From Lysinibacillus sp. (lineage in GTDB: Bacteria > Bacillota > Bacilli > Bacillales_A > Planococcaceae), in contig JAPSKP010000010.1 in the NCBI GenBank assembly GCA_031181585.1, forward strand, positions 5,249-68,224: a stretch of 62,976 nucleotides of DNA, given 5' to 3'. Positions within the stretch are counted from its first letter, which is position 1, and every line of letters begins with the position of its first letter. This document shows positions 53,868 to 62,850 of the stretch, in pieces. A model generated the notes under the pieces. The model ran no database searches and had not been told where the DNA came from. It saw only the letters and a list, made by a program, of their open reading frames with translations. The position numbers and the translations under genes were made by a program.

Positions 53868-54308
53868 CTAGTTAAAGTCTATATCAACACTGCGTGGCTT
53901 CTTTTTATTTGTCTTTATCATTCTTACCTCTAGTATGCCATTTTTATACGTCGCTTTTATACCCTCACTTGAAACAGGGCTTGGTAATGCAACTGTTCGT
54001 TGAAAAGTACTTGAAGAGCGTTCTTGGCGATACATATTTTCCTTCTTCACTTCACGAATGATGGCAATCATGCCCCTAATGCTCAGGTACTCATGCTCTA
54101 CATGAATATGCAAATCTTCCTCGTTTTCTATTCCAGGAATATCACAGATCACGATGACTTCCTTAGCCGTTTCGTGTATATCAATTTTAAGATTGCCAAA
54201 CATGTTATTCTCCCAATTGAAAGCTGACGGAAATTCAGAAAAGAGACGTTCGACTTCTTTTCTTATATTAGCTAATTGTTTAAACGGATCATCTGGTACT
54301 AAAGACAT
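53868..54308 (-). CDS. Small heat-shock protein, Hsp20/alpha-crystallin
   Basis: 146 residues, with the crystallin domain at about 40-130. Key segments are IDIHETAKEVIVICDIPGIE, the HEYLSIRG strand, RTVALPSPV and the C-terminal GILEVRM motif. It is an ATP-independent holdase. Monocistronic; no CIRCE or CtsR box was recognised upstream. Confidence 0.93.
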   Translation of the reverse strand: MSLVPDDPFKQLANIRKEVERLFSEFPSAFNWENNMFGNLKIDIHETAKEVIVICDIPGIENEEDLHIHVEHEYLSIRGMIAIIREVKKENMYRQERSSSTFQRTVALPSPVSSEGIKATYKNGILEVRMIKTNKKKPRSVDIDFN

Positions 54309-54602
54309 ATTGTAAGCCTCCTATTCTTTTCTAAACACCTATCGTATGCCTTGTTCCTTGTCCGCTATCTGGATGAATATCACCAGTTTTTAGTTCCTCG
54401 GTAGATATGCCCTTGTTTATATGCTTTTTACTAAACACACATTTAGACTCTTGCCTTCTTTAGAGATAGAAAAGGTCCAAATCCTTATTCTCTTTTAAGC
54501 CTTTCGCATATATTATATGTTTTGTGACTATTTTCCCTGAGAGAAGATAAAATACACCTGTTTACTAAAGGGTATTGGAATAAGGGATCCCTCGTTTTTT
54601 TG

Positions 54603-55958
54603 ATGATAAAAGAGCTTGAAGGGAAGGGTTACAGAAAATTTAATGGAAGCAGAGGTACTGGAATTTTGTACTCAGAGAATGATTTAGTTTATCGCAGAGA
54701 AGATCTTTATTTTGCGCTGCTATTGATCTTCAGCATAATGGTGTATATTGCAATGCTTATATCCATTGTGGGTATTGCGATTTTAGCGGGGATTTTTCTG
54801 TTCTATTGGTTTATACATAATTTATCAATGGTCAACATTCGCAAAAATGGTGTAAAGGTAAGTGAGCAGCAGTTCTCGGCTTTTTATGCTCAAGCAAGAG
54901 AAGTGGCAGAACGTATGAAGCTGAAGGAAGTACCAGATATTTATGTCATGCAATCTGGTGGAGTTTTGAATGCCTTTGCGGCAAGGTTCGGATTAAAAAA
55001 TATGGTAGTCCTTTATTCAGATGTTTTTGCATTACTGGAGGAGCAAGGGGAAGAAGAAGTGCTGTATATTCTTGCCCATGAGTTTGCCCATATTAAACGC
55101 AAGCATGTAGGCTATGGCTGGCTATTGATGCCTGGTCTTATCCTTCCATTCCTAGGTAATGCTTATTCCCGCGCATGTGAATTTACTTGTGATCGGTATG
55201 GAGCATATTACAGCCAATCATTTGAAGGGGCGAAAAATGCCTTAGTCATATTGGCAATTGGGCCTCAGCTATATAGAAAAGTCGACCAAACTGTGTTTAT
55301 GCAGCAAATTTCAGCGGAGGGCGGGATGTTCAGCTGGATGGATGAATTAATGTCTACCCATCCCAACCTGCCAAGGCGTATCCATTCTGTAAGTGCTTTT
55401 TTCAACAACGAAGATACACCAGAAATCCAGACTTCTAAGCGTGGTATTGTACTAGGAATTGCAGGCCTAGTTTTGGCATCAGTGCTTCTATTTGCGGGAG
55501 TATGGTGGGGGTTTAAGCAGTTTGAAGAAAGTTTCCTTCTTAACGGTATCTTTTCAGATGAGGAACTCACTTATACTTATGATACTAGTGGCATGAATGA
55601 ACTAATGCTGGCAGTTGTAGAAGGGGATATGGAGGCTCTTAAAGAGTATGCGGCCGATACGGCTATGCTGAATGAAGTGAATGATGAAGGCTATACAGCT
55701 CTCCATCTGGCAGTCATGGAAAGTAATCATGAAGCTGCAGAATATCTGTTGACGCAAGGGGCAGACCCGAATACGATGGATATTTATGAATTTACTCCAC
55801 TTATGGAAGCTGTTACCTATGATGACTTGTTAATGACCGAGCTTCTTTTGACTTACGGCGCAGACAAGACAATCACTAATTCCCAAGGGTATGACGCTTA
55901 TGGGTATGCACTCGATTACGGGTATACTGATATTGCACAATACATTCAAAACTTTTAA
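54603..55958 (+). CDS. M48 membrane metallopeptidase fused to ankyrin repeats
   Basis: 451 residues. Two N-terminal membrane helices (about 35-75), an M48 peptidase domain with zinc motif HEFAHIKRKH (about 160-169) and downstream Glu in RACEFTCDRYG (about 190-200), then another membrane helix (about 285-307). The C-terminal 115 residues contain ankyrin repeats (GYTALHLAVMESNHEAAEYL, TPLMEAVTYDDLLMTELLL, GYDAYGYALDYGY). Similar to HtpX-like membrane proteases but with a rare ankyrin tail that could bind substrates. The start region lacks a strong ribosome site. Confidence 0.88.
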   Translation: MIKELEGKGYRKFNGSRGTGILYSENDLVYRREDLYFALLLIFSIMVYIAMLISIVGIAILAGIFLFYWFIHNLSMVNIRKNGVKVSEQQFSAFYAQAREVAERMKLKEVPDIYVMQSGGVLNAFAARFGLKNMVVLYSDVFALLEEQGEEEVLYILAHEFAHIKRKHVGYGWLLMPGLILPFLGNAYSRACEFTCDRYGAYYSQSFEGAKNALVILAIGPQLYRKVDQTVFMQQISAEGGMFSWMDELMSTHPNLPRRIHSVSAFFNNEDTPEIQTSKRGIVLGIAGLVLASVLLFAGVWWGFKQFEESFLLNGIFSDEELTYTYDTSGMNELMLAVVEGDMEALKEYAADTAMLNEVNDEGYTALHLAVMESNHEAAEYLLTQGADPNTMDIYEFTPLMEAVTYDDLLMTELLLTYGADKTITNSQGYDAYGYALDYGYTDIAQYIQNF

Positions 55959-55996
55959 AAACAGCAGGCGAAGCTTTTGCTTCGCCTGCTGTTTTG
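55957..55996 (+). terminator. Terminator after the M48-ankyrin gene
   Basis: Perfect 17-bp stem AAAACAGCAGGCGAAGC with its complement around a TTTT loop; the right arm ends in TTTT. Confidence 0.9.
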
Positions 55997-56071
55997 CTAA
56001 AAAGAGAGAGTTTGTTAAATAAAATGATGACAGGAATTATAGCGGTTGGATTATAAAGAAGTTTCAATAAG

Positions 56072-56088
56072 TGATTGACAGTCAGTCA
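56072..56088. promoter_or_regulatory. TetR-type operator 1, upstream of the tetR gene
   Basis: TGATTGACAGTCAGTCA, an imperfect palindrome sharing TGAYTGAYAGTCAGTCA with the site before the exporter genes; autoregulation is likely. Confidence 0.65.
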
Positions 56089-56124
56089 TTAGATACATAG
56101 AATGAAAGACAGGGAGTGATATTC

Positions 56125-56709
56125 TTGGCCGCACAAGATAAAAAAAAGCTGATTATTGAAGCTGCTGCAAAGGTGTTGTTAGAAAAGGGAATAGAAAAAA
56201 CAAAGGTTTCTGATATCGTCAAGCAGGCAAGCATAGCCCAAGGAACTTTTTATTTATATTTTCCGAGCAAGCTTTCTGTCATTCCAGAAATTGCTAAAGA
56301 AATCGTTGAAGATATGCTGACAGCAATCCAGAGACAAGTGACGGAGAATGCCTCTTTCGAACAGCAAATAGATGAAGTAGTAGATGCATATATGGCCTTT
56401 ACAAAGGATCATCGTGATACATTGCAGCTGTTATATGCAGGCTTGGCACAAAGTGAGCATTTTTCGCAATGGGAGGAAATTTATAATCCTTTATATGACT
56501 GGGTAGGGCAGCTTCTGGAAGAAGCGAAAAAGAAGAGAGAATTAGACGGGACAGTCCCGACGCTATACACAGCCAAGTTTTTAGTAGGTACGATTGAATC
56601 CGCAGCAGAACAACTTTATTTGTATCAACGGAATGAGGATGAAATGGCTCACCAAGCGCATATTGGTGCTTTACTTGGGTTTGTAAAGCGGGCACTAGGT
56701 ATTCAGTAG
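56125..56709 (+). CDS. TetR-family regulator
   Basis: 194 residues; HTH at about 22-48 (KTKVSDIVKQASIAQGTFYLYFPSK) and a helical ligand-binding C-terminus. TTG at 56125 (protein MAAQDKKKL) is preferred because GGGAG sits eight bases upstream; the GTG at 56116 overlaps that site. It is followed by two SMR genes, and matching palindromes lie before tetR and before the exporter pair, so it probably represses both. Confidence 0.9.
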   Translation: MAAQDKKKLIIEAAAKVLLEKGIEKTKVSDIVKQASIAQGTFYLYFPSKLSVIPEIAKEIVEDMLTAIQRQVTENASFEQQIDEVVDAYMAFTKDHRDTLQLLYAGLAQSEHFSQWEEIYNPLYDWVGQLLEEAKKKRELDGTVPTLYTAKFLVGTIESAAEQLYLYQRNEDEMAHQAHIGALLGFVKRALGIQ

Positions 56710-56739
56710 AATTGAATACCTTTTGTTTCATTCTAAAAA

Positions 56740-56756
56740 TGACTGATAGTCAGTCA
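56740..56756. promoter_or_regulatory. TetR-type operator 2, before the SMR pair
   Basis: TGACTGATAGTCAGTCA, a perfect 7-bp inverted repeat around TAG, 28 bases upstream of the first SMR start. Confidence 0.75.
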
Positions 56757-56784
56757 TAAAAATAAAAGACTGGAGATATACGCT

Positions 56785-57126
56785 ATGAGAAAAGATTGGA
56801 TATTTGTTTTACTCACAAGCCTTATTGAAATAGTATGGCTGCTTGGATTCCAGTTTGCTACAGCATGGTGGCATTGGGTTCTGATTATAGGATTGATTGG
56901 ACTAGACTTTCATTTCTTATCAAAAGCCTGTGAAAACTTACCGACAGGGACAGTATATGCCGTGTTTGCAGGGGCAGGAACGTTAGGGACTGTTTTGTTG
57001 GATACATTTTGGTTTGAACGACCATTGGATTTCGCTACTATTGGCTTCATGCTGATTTTGCTAACAGGAATTATTGGATTGAAAATCAGTGACTCCCTGC
57101 CAACAGAAAAAACAGAAAAAGTCTAG
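56785..57126 (+). CDS. SMR-family efflux subunit 1
   Basis: 113 residues with four membrane helices. The essential membrane Glu is in LTSLIEIVWLLGFQFA (about residue 15). GTVYAVFAGAGTLGTVLLD and the final helix match the SMR pattern. Its partner follows after 12 bases; such paired SMR proteins (EbrAB, YkkCD type) usually act as heterodimers. Confidence 0.9.
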   Translation: MRKDWIFVLLTSLIEIVWLLGFQFATAWWHWVLIIGLIGLDFHFLSKACENLPTGTVYAVFAGAGTLGTVLLDTFWFERPLDFATIGFMLILLTGIIGLKISDSLPTEKTEKV

Positions 57127-57138
57127 GAGGTAATGAAG

Positions 57139-57453
57139 ATGGGTTGGATATTTATATTTTTAGCTGCTGCTTTTGAAATAATCGGCGTAATCTTTTTGCG
57201 CCTCTACAGCCAACAAAAAACGATTCGCAATTTAATAGGATATATAGCGGGGTTTGCTGCTTCGTTCGCTTTCTTATACTTATCATTGGACTATCTGCAG
57301 TTAAGTATTGCCTATGTTGTATGGGTCGGTATAGGGACGGTAGGTGCCGTAGCAGTAAACATTTTATTCTTTGGAGAGAAGAAGAGCCCTCTACGTATAG
57401 CTAGTATGGCTGCAGTGATTATTGGTCTCCTCGGCTTAAAGGCAATGAGTTGA
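57139..57453 (+). CDS. SMR-family efflux subunit 2
   Basis: 104 residues with four helices and the essential Glu in AAAFEIIGVIFLRLY (about residue 13). AYVVWVGIGTVGAVAVNILFFGE is the SMR signature. ATG at 57139 is eight bases after GGAGG; the ATG two codons earlier is too close. Confidence 0.9.
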   Translation: MGWIFIFLAAAFEIIGVIFLRLYSQQKTIRNLIGYIAGFAASFAFLYLSLDYLQLSIAYVVWVGIGTVGAVAVNILFFGEKKSPLRIASMAAVIIGLLGLKAMS

Positions 57454-57495
57454 TGGAGAGATGAACAAGATCCATTGTGAATACTATATTGTGAT

Positions 57496-57535
57496 ATGCA
57501 AAATGCCGCCCTTCTAAAAGAGCGGCATTTTGCAT
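57496..57535. terminator. Hairpin between SMR pair and ydhK-like gene
   Basis: Perfect 14-bp stem ATGCAAAATGCCGC (57496-57509) with GCGGCATTTTGCAT (57522-57535). Converging genes; T-runs are within the stem, so it can end transcription on both strands. Confidence 0.7.
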
Positions 57536-57560
57536 GTAGCCGGGCTTCTAACAGCAATTG

Positions 57561-58142
57561 CTATTCCACAGCAAGCTCACTCTCTGTTACCCATTTATGG
57601 TTTGCTACTTTTTCACCGTTTGCTGAAGTATAGTCAACCATATAGACCGTTGTTTCCTCGGCGGATTCTATCACAGCCGTTGCATCGTCCATACCTTCCA
57701 TATGATCCGCCTGCAGTGTCACTTCAGTACCCGGCTTAAGAGGAGCATCCCCCGGGTTTTCAAGTTCTTCATGAATAACCCATTTGTGATTTTCTACTTT
57801 TTCTCCAGAAGTTGTAGAAGTATATGATACAGCGTATACAGTCGTATCATAGGCGCCGACGATTGTCGCTTTTACATCGTCCATACCTTCCATATGGTCT
57901 GCATGCATAGTAGCTGTACTGCCTACCGGGTAAGTAGGGTTGCTTGCTTCTGCCAACCCTTCCGGCACTTCCCCTGTGCTCGAATGATTCATGCTTGAAT
58001 GGTCCATATTAGAATGATCTGTCTGCTGCTGTTCAGCCGATTCATCTTGGTCATTCCCTGTCGTTGGCTCTTCTTCTCCGCCGCATGCCGCAAGTGTAAA
58101 AGCTAAGGCCATTGTTAAGAATCCTGTTGCTTTTTTCTTCAT
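57561..58142 (-). CDS. YdhK-like lipoprotein (two DUF1541 domains)
   Basis: 193 residues with lipobox LAAC (Cys about 20), a His/Met/Ser-rich segment (DHSNMDHSSMNHSS), and two DUF1541 domains (about 75-125 and 135-190) each containing ADHMEGMDDA(T/V). ATG at 58142 follows AAGGAGGAGAAACG; an in-frame start farther upstream has no site. Met/His content suggests copper binding (inference). It lies downstream of a CcdA-like protein and a two-component system on the same strand. Confidence 0.85.
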   Translation of the reverse strand: MKKKATGFLTMALAFTLAACGGEEEPTTGNDQDESAEQQQTDHSNMDHSSMNHSSTGEVPEGLAEASNPTYPVGSTATMHADHMEGMDDVKATIVGAYDTTVYAVSYTSTTSGEKVENHKWVIHEELENPGDAPLKPGTEVTLQADHMEGMDDATAVIESAEETTVYMVDYTSANGEKVANHKWVTESELAVE

Positions 58143-58260
58143 CGTTTCTCCTCCTTGTTTACGCGTTATACCACTTATATTAGCCATTATGTTTGCAAAT
58201 ATTGTGCAGAAAATATTTTTAGTTGAACAAATTTTTTATATTCAACCTCCAGCTCTTCAG

Positions 58261-58995
58261 CTACATTTCCCAATATGTGATAGTATCTAGCATGCCGAAC
58301 AGCATGATAAATATACCGGCCCCTTTTTGGATGGCTTTTCCGATGGCCATGCTCTTTTTCATAATTCCACTTCTTTTCTTGACTTGCACTAGCAGCCATA
58401 ATAGCAAAAGAAGCGGGAGAGAGATAGCGATGGCAAAAATACCCGGCAGGACCAGACCGTAAGGTGAGGAAATGACCAGAGGCATAAGCCAGACAAAATA
58501 AAGAACAAACATTGTCGGGCAAAAGGCGATAGCAAAGCAGATCTCAAGTAAAAATGAATGGACTTTACCTTTATTGCTTATTCGTGTTTCAAAAAATGAA
58601 AGGCCGCTTAAAAATGGAAGTTTTATAATTCCAAGCATGACAAGACCAGTTATGATAAGAAGCGGACCAATTACTTTACGAAAAAGCGGAAAATATTCAG
58701 TGATTTTCGCTTCAAATGCTTGCCCGAATATCCATGCGAAAAAACCAATCATGCTGTAAGCAACTATCTTTCCCAGCATAAATGCGAGCACTTCTCCGTT
58801 AGTTTCCTTTAGCCGAATCGTTCGGCTGCCGTAAAGCGTGATAGTGCTTATATTCCCTGTCAATTGGCAGGGCGCCATAGAGCCAATCAATCCTAGAAGA
58901 AAGGCAGATATAATCGGGGAATGGCTGAAAGAGTTTAAATACATGGATAAAGGCGTGCTCACCGTTTGACTGAATTCTGATAGTAAACTATACAT
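58261..58995 (-). CDS. CcdA/DsbD-like membrane protein
   Basis: 244 residues with about six helices. It carries GSMAPCQLTGNIS (about 38-50) and IAFCPTMFVLYF (about 155-166), the paired-cysteine motifs of the CcdA/DsbD_2 (UreH-like) superfamily that moves electrons or metals across the membrane. Located between a two-component system and the YdhK lipoprotein; copper homeostasis is a plausible context, not shown. Confidence 0.78.
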   Translation of the reverse strand: MYSLLSEFSQTVSTPLSMYLNSFSHSPIISAFLLGLIGSMAPCQLTGNISTITLYGSRTIRLKETNGEVLAFMLGKIVAYSMIGFFAWIFGQAFEAKITEYFPLFRKVIGPLLIITGLVMLGIIKLPFLSGLSFFETRISNKGKVHSFLLEICFAIAFCPTMFVLYFVWLMPLVISSPYGLVLPGIFAIAISLPLLLLLWLLVQVKKRSGIMKKSMAIGKAIQKGAGIFIMLFGMLDTITYWEM

Positions 58996-59120
58996 AGGCT
59001 ATTCCTTTTGTATAGGCTAATAGGTGGCTATATTCCCTATAAGGGATATTGCAAGCAGAGATTCCATCCTGCCGTGTTATAGCCGAATAAACGGTAATAT
59101 CATTAGGCAGCAGAAGGAAT

Positions 59121-59798
59121 CTATGTCCATTTATAGCCGATCCCCCAAACCGTTTTAATGAGTTTGTTCATTGGAAAGCCCGCTTTTCTTAATTTTTCTC
59201 GTAAATTCCGTATGTGGGAATCCACTGTACGCATATCAATAAATGCATCAAATTCCCAAGCAATATTCAGAAGCTCTTCTCTTGTAAATGTCTTCTGAGG
59301 CCGCGATAGCAAGGCTTCAATTATTAAAAATTCCTTCAATGTCAACTGAACGGCGTAATGATGATAGTGTAGGGAAAATGTTTCTTTGTTTAATTCAAAG
59401 TCTTCATATACAAGCTTATTGCTTTGAATTTGTTCGTCTCCGCTGCGTCGTAGAAGAGCATTAACCCTCGCTATCAGCTCCCCTTCATCAAAAGGCTTCG
59501 TGATGTAATCATCTGCTCCAGTGTTGAGCCCCTTCACTAGATCCGACTTTTCAGCTCTTGCTGTAAGCATGATAATGGGGACATTTGAAAATTCACGTAT
59601 TTTCCTGCATGTTTCCCATCCATCCATGTCCGGCATCATTACATCCAAAATAATGAGGTGGATGCTTTCCTTTTGCATGATACTAATCGCATCCTGTCCG
59701 TTTGTCTTTTTTAGGCATCTGAATCCTGCAGGTGCTAAAAACAGTTCAATTAAATCCAGCATCCGTTGTTCATCGTCTACTAATAGAATGGTTTTCAT
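59121..59798 (-). CDS. OmpR-family response regulator
   Basis: 225 residues. Receiver with LLVDDEQRM and phosphoacceptor in IILDVMMPDMDG (about Asp 52), then a winged helix (about 128-222; LTLKEFLIIEALLSRPQKTFTREELLNIAWEF, TVDSHIRNLREKLR). It follows the kinase gene by 17 bases with AAGGAGG, an uncommon kinase-first order. Confidence 0.93.
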   Translation of the reverse strand: MKTILLVDDEQRMLDLIELFLAPAGFRCLKKTNGQDAISIMQKESIHLIILDVMMPDMDGWETCRKIREFSNVPIIMLTARAEKSDLVKGLNTGADDYITKPFDEGELIARVNALLRRSGDEQIQSNKLVYEDFELNKETFSLHYHHYAVQLTLKEFLIIEALLSRPQKTFTREELLNIAWEFDAFIDMRTVDSHIRNLREKLRKAGFPMNKLIKTVWGIGYKWT

Positions 59799-59815
59799 CT
59801 TTTATATCACCCTCC

Positions 59816-61180
59816 TTATATCGTAATAGTGAAGGTACTGCCCTGACCCAATATACTGCTTACTTGTATGTGTCCTCCATGTGCTTCCACCAGTTCCTTC
59901 ACGACAGCTAAACCAATCCCTGAACCACCAAGTGAACGGGCCCTCGATTTCTCGACCCGGTACAGCTTATCAAAGATAAAAGGAATCTCGTTTGAAGGGA
60001 TGCCTAATCCCCTGTCTGCAATAGAGATGATGGTGTGGTTGCTTTTTTGTGAAACGGTGACAGTTACCTCGGTATGAGCAGAGGAGTATTTTTTCGCATT
60101 ATCCAATAGGTTCAATACAATTTGTTCGAGGCGTAAAGGGTCGGCATAGATTTGAAAGTCGTTTGGGCAGTTTAATGTAATCGTTAAGCCCTTCATTTGG
60201 AAGGCGGGAAGCACGAGGTTTAAGATGTTCTGGAAGTATGCATCGGCCCAAAAGAAGCTCTTCGTAATTGTAAACGAGTTTTCATCCATCTTAGCTAAAT
60301 CAAGTAAATTTTTTACCAGTTCCTTCAATCGTTCTGACTCTTCTGTTAAAATGCTTAGGTAATACCTTCTTTCCTCTTCGCTGATATCACTTCGAGAAGC
60401 TACTTTTGTATAGCCGATTAAATAAGTCAAAGGTGTACTCAATTCATGTGCTACGGAAGCAAGAAATTCATTTCGCTCTTTTTTCAGACGAGCTAAATCA
60501 TTCGCTAACGTTTGGATGGCTGAGGAAAGCTCCCCCAATTCATCCTGCTTGAGCTTTGGCAGCTCCACCTTGAAGTCACCTTTATTAATTTTCTCTGTTG
60601 CTTCTTTCATACGAATGAGCGGTCTCGTTAAAATTTTCGATAATGCAAGGTAGGCAATGAACAGCACTAATATACTGGTAATACCGGCAATACCAAAATG
60701 GAAGTTCAGCTGATCCACTAGCCGTTCAATTGGATACGTGCTTTGAAACATGACGACATAGCCCTCTTGTCCTGTAGACTGTATAGTGAAAGGGTGGGCG
60801 CTAATAAGATAAGATGAGCCCTTCCAATCACCGTTCAATATCTTATCGCGCTCTAAAAAATCTTCCGGCCATACAGGCGTAAGATCGTGCAGGATCGATG
60901 AATCTCTTTGTGAGCTTTTCATTACATTTCCTCGGCCATCCGTAATGATGACTTCCCGGTCCATATCCACCTCCATCAGAACGATATGGTCCATTGTTGC
61001 ATCCGAATAGTTTTCAACTAATACATCCCTATGATTGGAACCGTTTGCCAACAATCTTTCAAATTCTTCATTGATTTTAGTAGTAAGGATACTTTGATGC
61101 AGATAGAGCATTAAAAATGCTTCCATAACAAATACCGTAAGGAAAAAGTAGACGGCTAATTTTGTTGACATCCGCTTCAT
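59816..61180 (-). CDS. Sensor histidine kinase
   Basis: 454 residues: membrane segment (about 8-27), extracellular sensor (about 30-165), second membrane segment (about 168-190), HAMP (about 190-240), HisKA with VAHELSTPLTYLIGY (His about 248), ATPase with NLLDNAKKY, DRGLGIP and GGSGIGLAVVKELV. Together with the response regulator and the YdhK/CcdA-like genes downstream it probably senses an envelope or metal signal. Confidence 0.93.
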   Translation of the reverse strand: MKRMSTKLAVYFFLTVFVMEAFLMLYLHQSILTTKINEEFERLLANGSNHRDVLVENYSDATMDHIVLMEVDMDREVIITDGRGNVMKSSQRDSSILHDLTPVWPEDFLERDKILNGDWKGSSYLISAHPFTIQSTGQEGYVVMFQSTYPIERLVDQLNFHFGIAGITSILVLFIAYLALSKILTRPLIRMKEATEKINKGDFKVELPKLKQDELGELSSAIQTLANDLARLKKERNEFLASVAHELSTPLTYLIGYTKVASRSDISEEERRYYLSILTEESERLKELVKNLLDLAKMDENSFTITKSFFWADAYFQNILNLVLPAFQMKGLTITLNCPNDFQIYADPLRLEQIVLNLLDNAKKYSSAHTEVTVTVSQKSNHTIISIADRGLGIPSNEIPFIFDKLYRVEKSRARSLGGSGIGLAVVKELVEAHGGHIQVSSILGQGSTFTITI

Positions 61181-61506
61181 CGGAAAATGACACCTCTTTC
61201 AAAAGCTAATTATAAGAATAAATTATGAAAAAAATATGCAGAGGGTGGCCGGAAGCAAAAGAAGAAAGTTTAAGCAAGATAATCATTTGCAGCTTACCTT
61301 GTACCTGCTGCTTAAAAATAATAAAAATCAAAAGTATGTTTAGTTTGCAAATAGATGGTTTTCAGATGAAAAGAGTTGAGTAGCAAATCTATCATACTAC
61401 ATATATTGTGTGGGTTAATTATTCACAGCGGTTTCGGTCTGCTGAGATTTTGTAATGTATAATAAATGTAAAATATTGGTGTTATGAAAAAGAAGGAGGA
61501 TTCTGA
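61181..61506. other. Intergenic region with promoter
   Basis: AT-rich; TATAAT at 61458-61463 is 40 bases before the GNAT start and may be its -10. No gene or repeat seen. Confidence 0.4.
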
Positions 61507-62004
61507 ATGATTCGTGTACTAAATACGCAGGATGTTGAAGCATACCAGAAGATAAGGCTTGAAGCACTGCGCGCAAACCCGGAGGCTTTTGGATCAACAT
61601 ATGAGAGGGAAAAAGGTTTTACACTTGAGGAGGTATGCCAACGGATAGCTCCACAGCCGGGAAAATTTACGTTGGGAGCATTTGTAGAAGAAAGGCTGGC
61701 AGGGATTGCGGCATTTGTCCGGGAGGATGGTCCAAAGACGATGCATAAGGGCAATGTGTACGGTATGTATGTTTCTACAGAAAACAGAGGCCTGGGAATC
61801 GGAAGAAAGCTTCTTGAAGAACTTATAAAGAAGGCACAGCAGCTTGATGGTGTCGAACAAATCACGCTTGCAGTTGTTCAGGGCAATGAAAAAGCGAAAG
61901 CATTATATGCAAATATGGGCTTTACGGTATTTGGTATAGAAAAGAATGCTCTAAAAATAAAAGAGATATATTACGATGAGGAATGGATGGTGTACTTCTT
62001 ATAG
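61507..62004 (+). CDS. GNAT-family N-acetyltransferase
   Basis: 165 residues with the GNAT fold. The acetyl-CoA loop is VYGMYVSTENRGLGIGRKLLEELIKKA (about 81-107, R-G-x-G-x-G/R type). Tail YANMGFTVFGIEKNALKI is typical. Ribosome site AAGAAGGAGGATTCTGA. Substrate unknown. Confidence 0.9.
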   Translation: MIRVLNTQDVEAYQKIRLEALRANPEAFGSTYEREKGFTLEEVCQRIAPQPGKFTLGAFVEERLAGIAAFVREDGPKTMHKGNVYGMYVSTENRGLGIGRKLLEELIKKAQQLDGVEQITLAVVQGNEKAKALYANMGFTVFGIEKNALKIKEIYYDEEWMVYFL

Positions 62005-62074
62005 AATAGTAGGCGGGCAGTCACTTTAAAGGATTAATGTATAGGGCGGCAGGTTATTAAAAATAAACCATACA

Positions 62075-62110
62075 ACTTATTATAGGGAGAGGCAGTTCTC
62101 TATAGTAAGT
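62075..62110 (+). other. Hairpin in the ccdA leader
   Basis: ACTTATTATAGGGAGA (62075-62090) pairs with TTCTCTATAGTAAGT (62096-62110) through about 15 bp with two G-U pairs. It sits just before the ccdA ribosome site and has no T-run. Confidence 0.45.
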
Positions 62111-62127
62111 AGTTGCAGGAGGGTATC

Positions 62128-62850
62128 ATGCAGACAGACATTTCTATTTTTCTTTCTTTTGGTGCGGGTGCGCTAACATTTCTCTCACCATGTGTATTTC
62201 CGTTATATCCTGCGTTTTTATCATACATAACAGGCTTAAGTATCAATGAAATACAAGCTGGTGAACTACGGGGAAAATGGCAGGCAATCTTTCATACATT
62301 CAGCTTTTTAATAGGGTTCTCCATTATTTACTTAGTACTTGGCTTTAGTACTAGAGAGGGAGCTTCACTTCTTAATACATGGTTTTTCCAGTATGGTGAC
62401 CTGGTCCGTCAGATGGGTGCATTGCTGATGATTATATTTGGTCTGGTAGCGTTAGGGCTGCTGCAGCCGAAATTTATGATGAAAGAGCACAAGCTTCACA
62501 TCAAAAACAAACCGGCAGGCTATATTGGTTCGGTCTTAATTGGTTTAGCATTTGCCGTAGGGTGGACCCCTTGTACAGGTCCTATTTTGGCAGGCACACT
62601 AGCCCTTGTTGGCAGTAACCCATCACAAGGCTTATGGTACATGGCGGCATATATATTAGGCTTCAGTATTCCATTTTTACTTATGGCTTTTTTTACGGCG
62701 AGATTTACATGGTTAAAAAAGTACAGTGGTACAGTGATGAAAATAGGTGGAGGAATTATGGTAGTAATGGGCATTGTTTTGTTCTTCGATAAATTTACGG
62801 TCCTCAATTCATTGATTCAGCCATTTTTCGGGGATTTTCAAGGGTTTTAA
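62128..62850 (+). CDS. ccdA: Cytochrome c biogenesis protein CcdA
   Basis: 240 residues, six helices. The active cysteines are in LSPCVFPLYPAFLSYITG (about residue 22) and GWTPCTGPILA (about residue 149). It moves electrons from cytosolic thioredoxin to thiol-disulfide proteins outside, for cytochrome c maturation and spore development. ATG at 62128 follows GCAGGAGGG; the TTG five codons upstream is part of that region. Confidence 0.93.
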   Translation: MQTDISIFLSFGAGALTFLSPCVFPLYPAFLSYITGLSINEIQAGELRGKWQAIFHTFSFLIGFSIIYLVLGFSTREGASLLNTWFFQYGDLVRQMGALLMIIFGLVALGLLQPKFMMKEHKLHIKNKPAGYIGSVLIGLAFAVGWTPCTGPILAGTLALVGSNPSQGLWYMAAYILGFSIPFLLMAFFTARFTWLKKYSGTVMKIGGGIMVVMGIVLFFDKFTVLNSLIQPFFGDFQGF

